Shown: positions 7,939 to 15,365 of the stretch, piece after piece
How positions within the stretch are numbered: position 1 is the stretch's first letter
Layout: every line of letters begins with the position of its first letter
Source: UBA920 sp038257015
GTDB lineage: Bacteria > Patescibacteriota > Doudnabacteria > UBA920
DNA length: 32,895 nt
Assembly (NCBI GenBank): GCA_038257015.1
Contig: JBBSJS010000004.1
Span: 1 to 32,895 of the forward strand
Reading direction: 5' to 3'
The notes under the pieces: generated by a model
Told to the model about the DNA's origin: nothing
The model's input: the letters and a program-made list of their open reading frames with translations, nothing else
Databases searched by the model: none
Made by a program: the position numbers and the translations under genes

Positions 7939-7942
7939 TCGG

Positions 7943-8953
7943 TTATTTTAAAACTTCCTCACCTTTAGTTTTGTAGAATTGCTCACTCTCTTCGGCCAGT
8001 GGCTTCCACCACGTTTCGTTGTTTTTGTACCACTCAACGGTTTGAGTTAACCACTCATCGAAGTTGTGTTGAGGCTTCCAACCAAGTTCTTGATTAATCT
8101 TGCTCCAGTTAACGTCGTACTTAACATCGTGACCTGGGCGGTCGGTAACAAGCTCAATTCGTTCTTCCGGTAATTCCATAATCTCAAGTAACTTTTTAGC
8201 CACTTCAATATTACTAATACCATTTGCCAACCCGCCGACGCAGTAAGTTTCACCGATTTTACCTTTTTGCAATATTAATTCAATTGCCCGACAGTGATCT
8301 TCGACATGTAACCAATCACGAACTTGATTACCTGGTGTGTAAAGTCGGATGTTCTCACCGCTCATTAATCTTATTATAGAGCGGGGGATAAACTTTTCTG
8401 GATAATGATACGGACCAAAGTTGTTGCTACAATTACTAATCGTCACTGGTAACCCAAAGGTGTGATAGTATGCACGAACCATGTGATCGGCAGCTGCTTT
8501 ACTAGCTGAATAAGGACTGCTTGGTTTGTAAGAGCTATTTTCGTTGAATTTCCAATCTTCATCCAGTGGGATGTCACCAAAAACTTCATCAGTTGAAATA
8601 TGGTGAAAACGTTTAATTCCTAACTTTCTGGCTGTTTCCAATAATACATGAGTGCCGAGTGCGTTGCTTCTAGTAAATATGTAAGGATCATGGATACTTC
8701 TATCGACATGGCTTTCGGCAGCAAAATGAATCACAGTATCACAACCAGACATGGCTTTCTCCACCACAACTGGGTCAGTAATATCACCTTCAACAAATTC
8801 AACTTCTTCTTTAACTGGCTCCAAAGTAGCTAAGTTCCCAGCGTAAGTTAGTTTGTCTAAAACGACCAACTCGTCTTCAGGGTGGTGCTTACGCCAATAA
8901 TGAACAAAATTGCCGCCAATAAAACCGGCTCCGCCGGTAATCAAAATCTTCAT
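7943..8953 (-). CDS. rmlB: dTDP-glucose 4,6-dehydratase
   Basis: 336 residues from ATG 8953. I chose this start because the protein then begins MKILITGGAGFIGGNF, as family members do, and an extended -10 box lies exactly 6 nt before it; the frame stays open to 9037 but that extension would cover the promoter. The enzyme is an NAD-dependent extended SDR converting dTDP-glucose to dTDP-4-keto-6-deoxyglucose. Visible motifs: G7-x-x-G10-x-x-G13, FAAESHVDRSI, HISTDEVFGD with the catalytic Thr-Asp-Glu, and YSASKAAAD (Y-x-x-x-K). It is the first gene of rmlBCDA; rmlC follows after 4 nt. Confidence 0.96.
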   Translation of the reverse strand: MKILITGGAGFIGGNFVHYWRKHHPEDELVVLDKLTYAGNLATLEPVKEEVEFVEGDITDPVVVEKAMSGCDTVIHFAAESHVDRSIHDPYIFTRSNALGTHVLLETARKLGIKRFHHISTDEVFGDIPLDEDWKFNENSSYKPSSPYSASKAAADHMVRAYYHTFGLPVTISNCSNNFGPYHYPEKFIPRSIIRLMSGENIRLYTPGNQVRDWLHVEDHCRAIELILQKGKIGETYCVGGLANGISNIEVAKKLLEIMELPEERIELVTDRPGHDVKYDVNWSKINQELGWKPQHNFDEWLTQTVEWYKNNETWWKPLAEESEQFYKTKGEEVLK

Positions 8954-8959
8954 AAAGTT

Positions 8960-8968
8960 ATTGTACCA
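8960..8968 (-). promoter_or_regulatory. Extended -10 promoter of the rml operon, leaderless type
   Basis: Reading the minus strand: TG-G-TACAAT, whose last base (8960) is followed by exactly 6 nt and then the rmlB ATG (8953). Transcription would begin at or within 1 nt of the start codon. No good -35 is seen; that region is the T-tract of the adjacent terminator. Confidence 0.68.
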
Positions 8969-8972
8969 AATC

Positions 8973-9012
8973 AAAAAAAAACAGGCGAATACGTGTATTA
9001 TGTATTCGCCTG
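8973..9012 (-). terminator. Intrinsic terminator of the 9732 minus-strand gene
   Basis: Perfect 11-bp stem (8982-8992 with 9002-9012, CAGGCGAATAC) and 9-nt loop, then nine T residues on the minus strand (8981-8973). It separates the upstream monocistronic gene from rmlB. Confidence 0.93.
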
Positions 9013-9033
9013 ATGCGGTTTTAGTTGAACCAA

Positions 9034-9732
9034 TCAACGGTTTGAAATCTTTTGAAGTGATCTACTGAGTTTCTGCTCAGCTTTAACATACTTCTCCAGG
9101 TAAACTGGTGCTTTCCCGAAAAGTTTATACTTTACATACTCTTCGGACCAAAGTGCCGACTTGTCATAGTAGCCCATTTCCTGAAAACGTTCGCTCAACG
9201 ACCAAGCAACTTCTCGGTATTTAACAATTTGCTCCTCATGAACAGAGGCTTTATCGTCTTTGACCGTTTTCATATAGGACTCAACTAGAATAATTGCACT
9301 CATGCGAGTGGAACTGTTTAAACCGAACCCACTTTCGGCGTTTTCTAGTGAATGCAGTAAAGCATCAGCAACATCAATTCGTTCAACATTGTGGTTACTG
9401 TAGCCGAACAACTTTTCTGCTGCTTGCAGTGAAAGCTCTAAAGTATTTTCACAATAACTGAACTTGCTCAAACGATTGAGCGCGTTAGTTAAATCGCGTT
9501 TTTCTCTAACTGCATCCATCATCCGACTGCGTTCCAATTCGGCTTTAGCTATTAGTAACTCATCATTCTCTTGCTCGTTGCAAGAAACTTCAAGTTGCCC
9601 AGCTTTAGTATTGGTTATCGATTCGCCCACGAATCTGAATGTTGGCAATAAAACAAAAATTGCCACGAAACTTCCTACCAAAATTAACATTAACATTGGT
9701 CGAACTCGATACTTGCCTGTAAGCCATTCCAT
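9034..9732 (-). CDS. Unrecognised single-TM protein with helical external domain
   Basis: 232 residues from ATG 9732 (MEWLTGKYRVRPML). I chose this start because AGGAGG lies 9 nt before it; the open frame extends to 9810 but that part covers the promoter. A TM segment at about residues 15-33 (MLMLILVGSFVAIFVLLPTF) follows a short basic cytosolic N-terminus, which predicts an outside-facing C-terminal domain. That domain is long, charged and largely helical (AKAELERSRMMDAVREKRD and similar), with two cysteines. I do not recognise a family. It is monocistronic, with its own promoter (9769-9797), RBS and terminator, and separates the rml operon from the GT2 pair. Confidence 0.78.
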   Translation of the reverse strand: MEWLTGKYRVRPMLMLILVGSFVAIFVLLPTFRFVGESITNTKAGQLEVSCNEQENDELLIAKAELERSRMMDAVREKRDLTNALNRLSKFSYCENTLELSLQAAEKLFGYSNHNVERIDVADALLHSLENAESGFGLNSSTRMSAIILVESYMKTVKDDKASVHEEQIVKYREVAWSLSERFQEMGYYDKSALWSEEYVKYKLFGKAPVYLEKYVKAEQKLSRSLQKISNR

Positions 9733-9768
9733 TTTTTCTATCCTCCTGATTGATGAAATACTAGGCGG

Positions 9769-9797
9769 ATTATGCGCTTTTTTATTAGAAAAGTCAA
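9769..9797 (-). promoter_or_regulatory. Promoter of the 9732 minus-strand gene
   Basis: On the minus strand: TTGACT (9797-9792), 17-nt spacer, CATAAT (9774-9769). The leader of about 30 nt contains CAGGAGGATAGAAA before the ATG. It diverges from the 9817-9825 promoter. Confidence 0.72.
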
Positions 9798-9816
9798 ATT
9801 CATAAACCAATTAATT

Positions 9817-9825
9817 TGTTATACT
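9817..9825 (+). promoter_or_regulatory. Extended -10 promoter of the GT2 pair, leaderless type
   Basis: TG-t-TATACT with the -10 box at 9820-9825, then exactly 6 nt to ATG 9832. No convincing -35 box. Confidence 0.65.
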
Positions 9826-9831
9826 TTAAGT

Positions 9832-10833
9832 ATGTTAAAAGTTGCTCTAGTACAAATGGTTTATAACGGCATGAGTTATATTCCACAATCTTTCTCCGCA
9901 ATGCGCGCACAGACATATCAGAATTGTCAGATTATCGCTGTGATTAACGGTAATGAAGATGGTGGTAAAGAATATATTGCTGAGAATTTCCCTGAAGTGG
10001 TAATTATAGATAAGTCTGAAAATTTGCGTTTCGTGCGTGGCCATAATTTAATTTTTGAAACTATTGATGCAGATTTATATCAACTGGTTAATCAGGATTT
10101 AATTTTAGAACCCAATTATGTGGAGGAGATGGTAAAAGTATTCGATGCCAATTCCAAATTGGGTGCAGCCAATGGAAAGATTTATCAGTACGATTTTTCT
10201 ACCAACACTAAAAGCAATCGGTTAGACACCACCGGGATTATGATGTCCAAAAGTGGTCGTGGCAAAAGTCGGGGACAGCACGAAATTGATGCAGGGCAAT
10301 ATGATGCTCATACCGATTTAATTTCTGTTGATGGTGCAGCTTGTATGTATCGTAAGTCTGCCTTAGAAGAAGTGAAGTACCACAGCAAAGGTAGCGCAGT
10401 TGAATACTTCGATTTAGACTTTGAAATGTATTGGGAAGATGTTGATTTAGGTTGGCGTATGGTCAACAGTGGTTGGCAGTGTCAGTTTGTGCCAACTGCA
10501 GTCGGCTTTCATGGACGCACAGCCTCAGCTAGTCCTGGCGGATACAAAAAAATTACTGCATTTATCAAGCATCATCGCTCAATCCCATTATGGATAAGAA
10601 AATTCAATTACAAGAATCATATCTTTTTATTTATAAAAAATAGTCCGAAATTTTATTGGCAATTTTTCGCTCGGGAACTATTCTACAACATTTTCGTACT
10701 TGTATTTGAAACTAAAACTTTAGCAGTTCTGCCGACAATGTTAAAGCAGTTACCATCCATTTGGCGTAAACGAAAACACATTCAAAACAACAGAAAAATT
10801 TCGGTTGTTGAAACAGAAAAATTATTTTCATGA
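9832..10833 (+). CDS. GT2 family glycosyltransferase, rhamnosyltransferase-like
   Basis: 333 residues from ATG 9832 (MLKVALVQMVYNGMSYIP). This start fits both the family N-terminus and the 6-nt spacing from the -10 box; the frame is open from 9772 but that would include the promoter. It has a GT-A fold: the N-terminal nucleotide-binding strand, an N-Q-D89 motif in place of DxD, and EDVDLGWRM with E202-D203, the usual ED catalytic pair. No TM segment is obvious, though the C-terminal 70 residues are rich in aromatic and basic residues and may sit on the membrane. It overlaps the next GT2 by 4 nt (ATGA). Use of dTDP-rhamnose is inference from the neighbouring rml operon. Confidence 0.88.
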   Translation: MLKVALVQMVYNGMSYIPQSFSAMRAQTYQNCQIIAVINGNEDGGKEYIAENFPEVVIIDKSENLRFVRGHNLIFETIDADLYQLVNQDLILEPNYVEEMVKVFDANSKLGAANGKIYQYDFSTNTKSNRLDTTGIMMSKSGRGKSRGQHEIDAGQYDAHTDLISVDGAACMYRKSALEEVKYHSKGSAVEYFDLDFEMYWEDVDLGWRMVNSGWQCQFVPTAVGFHGRTASASPGGYKKITAFIKHHRSIPLWIRKFNYKNHIFLFIKNSPKFYWQFFARELFYNIFVLVFETKTLAVLPTMLKQLPSIWRKRKHIQNNRKISVVETEKLFS

Positions 10834-11729
10834 AACTATCAATTATAATTGTTCCCTATAAATGCAAAAGTGCACTTGATGTGACATTGGAAGCTGTCTT
10901 TGCTTCTCAAGTTAATTTTGACTATGAAGTTATCATCCTGGACAACGATTCACAAGATGGAACAGTGGAAATGGTGAACGAAAAATACCTAAGCAAAGCT
11001 GAATTAGCGGGTCGTACTCATTTAATTGAAAATGGCGAGAACCTAGGATTTCCTAAAGCGAATAATATCGGAATGAGAAAATCTCGGGGTGAATATATTT
11101 TACTTTTGAATCCCGACACTAAGGTTGACTCTGATAACTTTCAAAAAATGATGGATCTGATGGAGTCACGCCCAGATATTGGAATGGCAACTTGCAAGTT
11201 ATTAGCTATTCATGGTGGTATTGATCCAGCTTCTCGTCGAAGCGAGCCGAATCCCAAAACTGCTTTCTATAGATTAAGCGGTTTACAGTTTTTGTTTCCA
11301 AAAAAGTTTGGTGCCTACAATGTCCTTAACGGCGACATAAACCAAGAGTCAGAGTTAGAAGCTTGTAGCGGTGCTTATATGTTCCTCAGTAGAAAGTGTT
11401 ACGAAGTAACTAAAGGATTTGACGAATCATTCTACATGTATGGAGAGGACTTAGATTTATGTAAACGCACGCGCGAAGCTGGTTTAAAGATTTGGTACTA
11501 CCCGCATACTTCCTGTGTTCACTATAAAGGACAATCTTCAAAGCGAGCGCCTCAGAAATCTCTTTATGCTTTTCATGATGCCATGTGGATATACTATGAC
11601 AAATGGTACCGCAAAGACTCAAATATCTTCATGGATGCCTTTGTTTACTCTGGTATTTGGGGTAGATACTACTATAAATCCTTTTTAAATTTGCTACGAC
11701 CAAAAAATAAACGTTTCGTAAGTAAATAG
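10830..11729 (+). CDS. GT2 family glycosyltransferase, rhamnosyltransferase (WbbL)-like
   Basis: 299 residues. The N-terminal SIIIVPYKCKSALDVTLEAV and VIILDNDSQDGTVEMV are classic GT2 strands. NLGFPKANNIG and LLLNPDTK (D96 of the NPD metal-binding triad) match the rhamnosyltransferase subgroup, and YMYGEDLDLCKR carries the ED pair. WYYPHTSCVHYKGQSSK is the conserved histidine block typical of this subgroup. It is translationally coupled to the upstream GT2. With the complete rml operon about 3 kb away, transfer of L-rhamnose or a related deoxysugar to a lipid-linked acceptor is the most likely role. Confidence 0.9.
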   Translation: MKLSIIIVPYKCKSALDVTLEAVFASQVNFDYEVIILDNDSQDGTVEMVNEKYLSKAELAGRTHLIENGENLGFPKANNIGMRKSRGEYILLLNPDTKVDSDNFQKMMDLMESRPDIGMATCKLLAIHGGIDPASRRSEPNPKTAFYRLSGLQFLFPKKFGAYNVLNGDINQESELEACSGAYMFLSRKCYEVTKGFDESFYMYGEDLDLCKRTREAGLKIWYYPHTSCVHYKGQSSKRAPQKSLYAFHDAMWIYYDKWYRKDSNIFMDAFVYSGIWGRYYYKSFLNLLRPKNKRFVSK

Positions 11730-11758
11730 CTTTGGGTTATAATATATGTAGGTATTTC

Positions 11759-11787
11759 TTGACAATGAAACAAAAATACAGTATAAT
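11759..11787 (+). promoter_or_regulatory. Consensus sigma70 promoter of the sortase gene
   Basis: TTGACA at 11759-11764, 17-nt spacer, TATAAT at 11782-11787: both boxes perfect. Predicted leader about 21 nt, no Shine-Dalgarno. A second TATAAT at 11739-11744 has no -35 box. Confidence 0.9.
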
Positions 11788-11814
11788 AGGTTTTCAATTT
11801 TAAATTCCTAGAGT

Positions 11815-13338
11815 ATGGCAGACGATAAGAAAAAATTCCCTGACGCGTCAGACGGCATCAAAGCGATGTTTAATTTACATGACGATGAAACCAAGAACTC
11901 CAATTACACTGGAGTCTCTTCGAATAATTCAGGAGCAGTTCCTTCGAACCTACCTTTTTCAGATAACCCATTTCTCGATGAGAGTATTGTTTTAGCTAAG
12001 CCGGCTGAGGAAATTAAAGCCGAACTAGAATCACCACAGCATGAACAAGAGATTGAAGAAAATAAACCACCGATTACTGAAAACATATTACAGACAATGC
12101 CTTACGAAACTTTGGAAACCAGCAATGAAGCCACTAATCCATTCCCGAAAACTATATTTGATTCCAAGCCGGTTAAAGTTATTTTCTCAGTTGTACCTTA
12201 TTTGCTAGTATTCGGAATTGGGTTAGGTTTATACGCTTTTTACTTTAGTGACTTCAGTGTCAACGACTTATTTAATAAGGACAGGCTAAAAATTGAAGGA
12301 ATTGTTGGAGTGAGCGAAAACAAAGATCTAATTAAACTAAAAGAGCAGGAAGCTGCTGCTTATCAAAAATGGATTGGCCAATTTTTCTTTGACGTTAATG
12401 ACGAACAAATCACCAGCATGGAAACCGATGTTTCTGGTAACGGTTTAACCAACTTCGAAAAATACTTACTAAACCTAAATCCAAAAGTTTACAGCACTCG
12501 CGGCAGTCTTGGTGATGGTGAATCAATTCTTCAAAATGTAAACCCATGGACGGGTAAAGCGTTAACTGATGCTCAAAAAGAGCTGATCGAAAAATATATC
12601 AACAAAGAGCTGGTTAGTAATCGTATTACAGCAGCGGTACTTACCCGTGGTGTTACTAAATTTGCACAATTCGTTAATGAGGATTCTCCTTACTACATTA
12701 GCCCACAGGTGATGGAAGATATGCGCCGTAACAATGTTGTTATAACTCCGGTCACCATCCCAAGTTCTGAAAATCCAGAAGTTGTAGCTAATCAAAACAG
12801 TGCTGGCACTGCGACTCAGAATAATCAACCCGGGAATATTGGTATACCAACTTCTCAAGCTCAAAATTTAAATGATGGCCAAGCCATTGATCAAAGCAAA
12901 CCTGGTTTATTGGAAATTCCTGCAAACGGAATTTCTGTACCTTTGATTTGGACACAGAATGTAAGTGACTTTGATGCCGACTTAAAAAAGGGGATAGTCC
13001 ACTATCCAGGTACAGTCATGCCGGGCGAGATGGGCACTTCATATATATCGGGACATTCTAGTGGTTACGCTTGGGACAGAAGTCCTTACAAACAAATTTT
13101 CGCTGCTTTAGGTGGTGTCGCTGATGGTACTTCTTTTAGCATTACTGCAACTCGTAAAAATGGCCAGCAGATTAAGTTTCATTACATTGTGGAAAGACGA
13201 GGAGAGTTCGCTGCTAATGATCAGGCTCAGTTTGTAAATACAGCTGATTCAGTAGTGGCACTTTCAACTTGTTGGCCTGTTGGCACAACAGATAGACGCT
13301 TGGTATTATTTGCTAAACTGACACAAGTAGAAAAGTAG
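11815..13338 (+). CDS. Membrane-anchored sortase with calcium-binding-type repeat
   Basis: 507 residues. Order of parts: acidic, disordered cytosolic region (1-118); one TM segment (about 121-145); an external segment with DVSGNGLTNFEKYLLNLNP, resembling the D-x-D-G-D-G-L-x-x-x-E loop of thrombospondin type 3/dockerin-like repeats; a Pro/Asn/Gln-rich linker; and a C-terminal sortase domain (about 365-505). Catalytic residues are visible: His414 (ISGHSS), Cys486 (ALSTCW) and Arg494/495 (TTDRRL). Sortases join secreted proteins to envelope acceptors, or cross-link pilins, by transpeptidation. No neighbour shows an LPxTG-TM-basic tail, so its substrates lie elsewhere or use another signal. The domain form (SPYKQIFAAL, STCWP) is of a kind often seen in CPR genomes. 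Confidence 0.9.
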   Translation: MADDKKKFPDASDGIKAMFNLHDDETKNSNYTGVSSNNSGAVPSNLPFSDNPFLDESIVLAKPAEEIKAELESPQHEQEIEENKPPITENILQTMPYETLETSNEATNPFPKTIFDSKPVKVIFSVVPYLLVFGIGLGLYAFYFSDFSVNDLFNKDRLKIEGIVGVSENKDLIKLKEQEAAAYQKWIGQFFFDVNDEQITSMETDVSGNGLTNFEKYLLNLNPKVYSTRGSLGDGESILQNVNPWTGKALTDAQKELIEKYINKELVSNRITAAVLTRGVTKFAQFVNEDSPYYISPQVMEDMRRNNVVITPVTIPSSENPEVVANQNSAGTATQNNQPGNIGIPTSQAQNLNDGQAIDQSKPGLLEIPANGISVPLIWTQNVSDFDADLKKGIVHYPGTVMPGEMGTSYISGHSSGYAWDRSPYKQIFAALGGVADGTSFSITATRKNGQQIKFHYIVERRGEFAANDQAQFVNTADSVVALSTCWPVGTTDRRLVLFAKLTQVEK

Positions 13339-13343
13339 ATTTA

Positions 13344-13418
13344 AAAACAAAAACAACCATTTTCTCGCTAGTCCTCGCTACACTGCGGAGACGCTCGAAA
13401 AATGGTTGTTTTTGTTTT
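13344..13418. repeat. Long inverted repeat after the sortase gene, possible terminator
   Basis: Arms of about 20 nt (AAAACAAAAACAACCATTTT at 13344-13363 and its complement at 13399-13418) pair perfectly around a loop that contains a GTCCTCG...GCGGAGAC element (13371-13392). It sits just after the sortase stop codon, and its T-rich right arm could end transcription, but there is no separate T-tract. Confidence 0.65.
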
Positions 13419-13532
13419 GGGGAAGAAGGGGAGTCCTCGGCCTACGGCCTGCGGAGACACTCAAAAGTGCTTTTTTATTTTGCATTGGCGAGGCGAGGGT
13501 GGTCCTCGGCCTACGGCCTGCCGGCAGGCAGG
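13371..13532. repeat. Three copies of a GTCCTCGGCCTACGGCCTG element
   Basis: Copies at 13371-13392 (diverged), 13433-13458 (ends CGGAGAC, followed by CACT-caaa-AGTG and six T) and 13502-13520. The third lacks the CGGAGAC end and continues instead into CCGGCAGGCAGG (13521-13532), as if another palindromic element had replaced or entered it. The open frames here (13402-13701) run through the repeats and are not genes. Confidence 0.7.
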
Positions 13533-13619
13533 TTCAAATCTGCTGTCATCACTTGATGTCTTTTATTTTTGGAGAGAGTGGGAACAGAATCTGCTCTCAA
13601 ACCGGCAACCTTTTTATAT

Positions 13620-13682
13620 GTCATTCCCGCGAAAGCGGGAATCTAGTCTCATTTTGTGGATTCCCGCTTTCGCGGGAATGAC
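13620..13682. repeat. Perfect inverted pair of the GTCATTCCCGCGAAAGCGGGAATC repeat
   Basis: Two identical 24-nt arms in opposite orientation (13620-13643 and 13659-13682) around a 15-nt spacer. Each arm is itself a palindrome with GAAA in the centre. Another copy, with GAAGG in the centre, ends the tandem array at 29977-30002. This family is widespread in intergenic DNA of CPR and other environmental bacteria. Confidence 0.9.
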
Positions 13683-13690
13683 AAGCCTGA

Positions 13691-13822
13691 TGTCATCCTG
13701 AGCGTAGGTGTAAACCACACACCTCTGTCATCCTGAGCCTGCCTACCGGCAGGCAGGCGAGTGTAGCGAGTCGAAGGATCTCAAAGTCTACCGCAGAGAT
13801 TCCTCGACAAGCTCTGAATGAC
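13691..13822. repeat. GTCATCCTGAGC...GTCGAAGGATCTC repeats with a nested insertion
   Basis: 13691-13704 is a truncated copy. 13727-13782 is a full copy (variant with GAGTGTAGCGAGTCGAAGG) split at 13739-13758 by CTGCCTACCGGCAGGCAGGC. 13796-13822 is the related element in inverted orientation (GAGATTCCTCGACAAGCTCTGAATGAC). The two orientations can pair as a hairpin. From 13823 to 13889 only a small perfect hairpin is seen (AGGAGT-agca-ACTCCT). Confidence 0.82.
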
Positions 13823-13889
13823 AAAGGAGTAGCAACTCCTGGAGCCATGACAGGCTACCTGGAGTCTTCGTATTTCATAATATAAACCC

Positions 13890-13918
13890 TTGACAAAAAG
13901 CTATTTATATGGTATTAT
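13890..13918 (+). promoter_or_regulatory. Promoter P1 of the 14229 gene
   Basis: TTGACA (13890-13895), 17-nt spacer, TATTAT (13913-13918). It is the distal one of two tandem promoters, 78 nt upstream of P2. Confidence 0.72.
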
Positions 13919-13967
13919 ATATATTCAAGGTAGGAAAAAGAAGTTTTACAAGTATTGCCAAGAGCCA

Positions 13968-13996
13968 TTGACAAAACTACTGAAATATGATAATAT
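13968..13996 (+). promoter_or_regulatory. Promoter P2 of the 14229 gene
   Basis: TTGACA (13968-13973), 17-nt spacer, TAATAT (13991-13996). The predicted start, near 14003, falls in the AGTCAT-acataa-ATGACT hairpin that opens the leader. Confidence 0.65.
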
Positions 13997-14000
13997 GGCC

Positions 14001-14228
14001 AGTCATACATAAATGACTCGCAAATAGCACCTTTACAATTCGGCTTGAAATGTTAGACAACTTTTCGCTCATTTCCCCTGTTAATTTTAATTTAGGCAGC
14101 TGGGATGTGAGCTAAAACTTGTCTAACATCGCTGGACAAGGTTAGGGCATCAGCAATTGTGTTGATGTTTGGTAACCGCGTTTAAGCGGTATTGGACAAA
14201 ATTTCAAAAGCCGTAGGAGGGCTAATAA
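14001..14228 (+). promoter_or_regulatory. Long structured leader RNA with mutually exclusive hairpins
   Basis: About 225 nt between P2 and the ATG, with no gene. Elements in order: hairpin AGTCAT/ATGACT (14001-14018); a long imperfect stem pairing 14051-14071 (TGTTAGACAACTTTTCGCTCA) with 14108-14128 at 19 of 21 positions, continued inside by CCC/GGG and CTG/CAG; a competing stem CTTGTC (14118-14123) with GACAAG (14135-14140) that reuses part of the right arm; GGTTA (14140-14144) with TAACC (14173-14177) enclosing a 7-bp hairpin CATCAGC/GTTGATG (14148-14154 with 14161-14167); a hairpin ACCGC/GCGGT (14175-14190) that conflicts with the previous outer stem; and AGCC/GGCT flanking the RBS GTAGGAGG. 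This resembles a riboswitch, protein-bound leader or stability element; the ligand is unknown. Confidence 0.6.
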
Positions 14229-15329
14229 ATGAAAAAGTTAATTTTAGTTGCAATAATGTTTTTGGCAGCCGCTTCCGCGGCTATGGGACAGTCGGTTCGC
14301 GCCGATGATAACCGTCGCACCATTCTAAACGAATGTGTGACAATGAGCTCGGTTGTTACTGGGTTCGCTCAGTATGCAAACCAAAACTCTTTAATCGGAT
14401 ACACCGAAAAGACTGCAGCAGAACTCGGCTGGACATATGTCTGGAACGAGGTTTCCGCAGGCAAAGTTTGCAAAACAATGCTCAAACCCGATGCAAAGGT
14501 GTGGGTTGTGAACGGTGAAGCAAATCCTCTTCAGGGTTACCTGAATGATTGCTATCACCCCACAATCAAAAGTTTCAAAAATCGCGTCATAGTGATTGAG
14601 AAACCAATTGTGCCTGTTGTTACTCAGACTCCTGTTCCTCAAGAACCGGTCTGTGCTAATGCCCCAGGTCTCACTATCCGTCAAGCTCAAGAACTTGGTT
14701 ACACTGTTGATTCCCAACGGAATTGCAATAAGCAACCAGAAGTTCAGACTAAGACTGAATATGTAGACAAACCTGTTGCCACTTGCCCGACCAACCTTAC
14801 GGTTGTAGGAAAAGTGACATGGAAAGATCGTCTAACCGGTCAGTGGCTCCAAAAAGCTATCTCCTTCGGGGGATCTGCCTTGGGGTCTACCCTGAACGGT
14901 CAAAACGTTAAAGGAGCTATGTTGGACGGTGCGAAGGGTGTAGCCCTTCAAGTCGGTCAACAAGCCATTAACGCTCCCGAAGGAATGATTTTGTTGTCAG
15001 GCGCAGGTCTGAACAATGAGAAAATTAAGAGGGGAGAAGACAAGAGCTTTTCTAACGGCTTGTCAGTGAAGTGGAACGGCGACACCGCTGTTATCTTCAA
15101 TCAAGTGCTTGGTCAGAACTGGGCTTGCTATGGTTACAGTCTCAAAGAGACAAGTAACCTCGGCATATGGATTACCGGTCGCGAACTTCAGGACGTGGTA
15201 AATAACCTTCCTGGAACTAAGACAACACCTGTAAAAGGGTCGTCGGTTCCGGTTCCGCCACTGCAACCAGGCACAACGAATACCACGCGTAACACGCGTG
15301 TAACTCGTAATGGCTGGACTGTCCAGTAA
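14229..15329 (+). CDS. Secreted protein of unknown function with conserved-looking cysteines
   Basis: 366 residues. A clear signal peptide (MKKLILVAIMFLAAASAAMG) probably ends near residue 20-21. The mature part has seven cysteines, a Pro/Val/Gln-rich stretch (IVPVVTQTPVPQEPV) near 125-140, a Gly/Ala/Gln-rich region around 215-260 (GGSALGSTLNGQNVKGAM) and a disordered Thr/Asn/Pro tail. There is no C-terminal TM segment or sorting signal, so it is predicted to be released or non-covalently attached. The RBS GTAGGAGGG is strong. Codons look more C/G-ending than in the flanking enzyme genes. The gene has two promoters, a long structured leader and its own terminator, suggesting high or tightly controlled expression. 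I do not recognise a family. Confidence 0.82.
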   Translation: MKKLILVAIMFLAAASAAMGQSVRADDNRRTILNECVTMSSVVTGFAQYANQNSLIGYTEKTAAELGWTYVWNEVSAGKVCKTMLKPDAKVWVVNGEANPLQGYLNDCYHPTIKSFKNRVIVIEKPIVPVVTQTPVPQEPVCANAPGLTIRQAQELGYTVDSQRNCNKQPEVQTKTEYVDKPVATCPTNLTVVGKVTWKDRLTGQWLQKAISFGGSALGSTLNGQNVKGAMLDGAKGVALQVGQQAINAPEGMILLSGAGLNNEKIKRGEDKSFSNGLSVKWNGDTAVIFNQVLGQNWACYGYSLKETSNLGIWITGRELQDVVNNLPGTKTTPVKGSSVPVPPLQPGTTNTTRNTRVTRNGWTVQ

Positions 15330-15365
15330 CTTTTTCTTTCTGAGGCTTATGCCTTAGAACGTATT

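Noticed and set aside
7943..9037. Longer rmlB frame starting at 9037
   Set aside because: The 28 extra residues cover the terminator and the extended -10 box, and are absent from the family; ATG 8953 gives the standard N-terminus.
9772..9831. 20-residue N-terminal extension of the GT2 gene
   Set aside because: It includes the promoter and overlaps the divergent promoter; ATG 9832 begins the GT-A fold directly.
13529..13541. GGTTCAAATC resembling a tRNA T-arm
   Set aside because: No acceptor stem, D-arm or anticodon arm can be built around it; the G-rich side belongs to a palindromic repeat.
13402..13701. Two overlapping open frames of 91-99 codons on the plus strand
   Set aside because: They run through GTCCTCGGCC and CATTCCCGCG repeat elements. 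The translated text (SFPRKRESS-type) is the usual artefact of these palindromes, and no RBS or promoter spacing supports them.
14001..14228. Separate stand-alone small RNA instead of a leader
   Set aside because: No T-tract follows any of the hairpins before the RBS, and the structure runs directly into the 14229 gene, so a leader is the simpler reading.
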